From positions 1 through 39,471 of the forward strand of contig JAJYQY010000139.1 of NCBI GenBank assembly GCA_021794385.1: 39,471 nucleotides of DNA. The letters are read 5' to 3'. The position numbers and the translations under genes are program-made. Below are positions 38,269-39,471 of this stretch, piece by piece; position 1 is the first letter of the stretch; every line of letters starts with the position of its first letter. The notes beneath the pieces were generated by a model. It did no database searches. It was not told where the DNA came from and was given only the letters and a program-made list of their open reading frames with translations. The DNA comes from Pseudomonadota bacterium (GTDB lineage Bacteria; Pseudomonadota; Gammaproteobacteria; Acidithiobacillales; Acidithiobacillaceae).

Positions 38269-39351
38269 CTATACCGCAGTCAAAAAGGAAACGCCAATCG
38301 CACCGTAGAAACCATCAGCCTTGTTTGGCCCCGAGGTCACCACGCCATAGTCATCGCTAAGGATGCGCTTCACTCGGTGTTTATGGAATCCGGAAAGCAA
38401 GCATGACATCGGAATGACCTGCTCGCCATCGTCCCCATATAGTTCATGATGCAAAGATGGCAGGCGGTACCAAGGCACCGTGGGTTTTTCATGATGGGCG
38501 TTGTGGTATGAAAAGTTGAGTAGCAGCAGATTAAGCAGTGGATGACGCACCGAAACCAGATTAGAATAGGTATTGTTCTGCTCGTAGGCACGATCACGTA
38601 TTTTGTTGTCAGGAATAGCGCCCGCTGCCAAAATGGCGAAAGCGTCGTAGGTATGCTGGTAAGCGTCGGCGAAGCGCAGTGCAGTGATGAAAATCACATA
38701 GGCGACGAAATACAGCGCCAGCGCCTTCCACGATACCCACGCCAGCGTGGAAAAAAACAACAGGCGCAATACCAGCACCGCAATGATGCGCTTTCTGGCT
38801 GCCGCGTGCTCCAGCTCGATGAAGGGCAGCAGCATCACATAAATCCGCATGATAAATTCTACTGCCGGGATGTAGGCCCACTCCAGCACCAGCACCAGGT
38901 TACGCAGCCATGAGGGACCGGCGCGCAGAAAGGACTTGTAGTCGAAAGTGATCACATCGGCGCGATCACGGTGGTGCCGCATATGCTTGTGGCGCAGCTC
39001 GGCGAACGAGGCATAGCAGCTTCCGTTTAGCCACCCCATGATCACACCACAACGATGATTGGCGGCGCTGCTCCCGAATATTGTTCCATGAGCGACTTCA
39101 TGGATGAAATAAGCCGAATAGATCAGGGCGTGGGCAAGCAACAGCACCCCCAAGACGTTCAGCCACCAAGGTGCGACCATTAGCAAACCTGTCCCTACAC
39201 CATACCCAGCGAATGTATAGCCGAGAGCCAGAGTGTTGGGTATGGCGCCATCTCCATGGCGAAATAACCGATTAGCCATCTTTATCGACTCCGAAGTGTT
39301 ATTCGTGAGCTCGGCGGCTTTGCTAACGGTAAAATTAGCAACGACAGTCAA
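38269..39351 (-). CDS. Membrane fatty acid desaturase-type di-iron protein
   Basis: His boxes HEVAH, HKHMRHH, HNAHH with paired hydrophobic segments. Start is TTG 39351 or ATG 39279. Confidence 0.88.
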   Translation of the reverse strand: MTVVANFTVSKAAELTNNTSESIKMANRLFRHGDGAIPNTLALGYTFAGYGVGTGLLMVAPWWLNVLGVLLLAHALIYSAYFIHEVAHGTIFGSSAANHRCGVIMGWLNGSCYASFAELRHKHMRHHRDRADVITFDYKSFLRAGPSWLRNLVLVLEWAYIPAVEFIMRIYVMLLPFIELEHAAARKRIIAVLVLRLLFFSTLAWVSWKALALYFVAYVIFITALRFADAYQHTYDAFAILAAGAIPDNKIRDRAYEQNNTYSNLVSVRHPLLNLLLLNFSYHNAHHEKPTVPWYRLPSLHHELYGDDGEQVIPMSCLLSGFHKHRVKRILSDDYGVVTSGPNKADGFYGAIGVSFLTAV

Positions 39352-39355
39352 TTGC

Positions 39356-39471
39356 TCAGTATTTAGCTAAACCCTTGACGAACTCATCATCAAATGTCAA
39401 TGGCGTCGCCGGAATGTGGCTGATATCTTTATCCTTGAGCTGGATTTTGCTTATGATATTTCCGCTAGTGT
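39356..39471 (-). CDS. C-terminal fragment of an unidentified CDS continuing past the window
   Basis: Open minus-strand frame TSGNIISKIQLKDKDISHIPATPLTFDDEFVKGLAKY*. Too short to assign a family. Confidence 0.45.
   Translation of the reverse strand, partial: TSGNIISKIQLKDKDISHIPATPLTFDDEFVKGLAKY

Overview
The window looks like chromosomal DNA from an Acidithiobacillus-like, hopanoid-producing proteobacterium; that is a guess from gene content, as no search was run. Blocks from left to right: (i) the 3' end of an RND efflux pump gene, then a DUF2892/rhodanese/grxC/trxC/secB/gpsA redox and secretion cluster; (ii) a long, tightly overlapping hopanoid cluster: squalene synthase, shc, hpnG, hpnA, hpnI, hpnJ, hpnK, hpnN, hpnL, an uncharacterised ferritin-like diiron protein, hpnH, hpnM, mlaA; (iii) gatCAB; (iv) a minus-strand SCP2-like exported protein and a membrane protein; (v) a tRNA-Ser(UGA) gene interrupted in its anticodon by a ~210-nt group I (IC3-like) intron; (vi) a PLD-family nuclease; (vii) a guanidine-utilisation operon (ABC transporter, two carboxyguanidine-deiminase-type proteins, guanidine/urea carboxylase, allophanate hydrolase). 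Its leader combines tandem NtrC-like sites, a sigma-54 promoter and a guanidine-I (ykkC) riboswitch whose P1 3' strand doubles as the 5' arm of an intrinsic terminator; (viii) a minus-strand cluster with a C-terminal CDS fragment, a membrane fatty acid desaturase, a 44-codon SDR-like remnant, an MBL-fold lactonase and an unknown protein. The strongest leads are the split tRNA-Ser, the layered control of the guanidine operon, and the diiron protein translationally coupled to the hopanoid genes.
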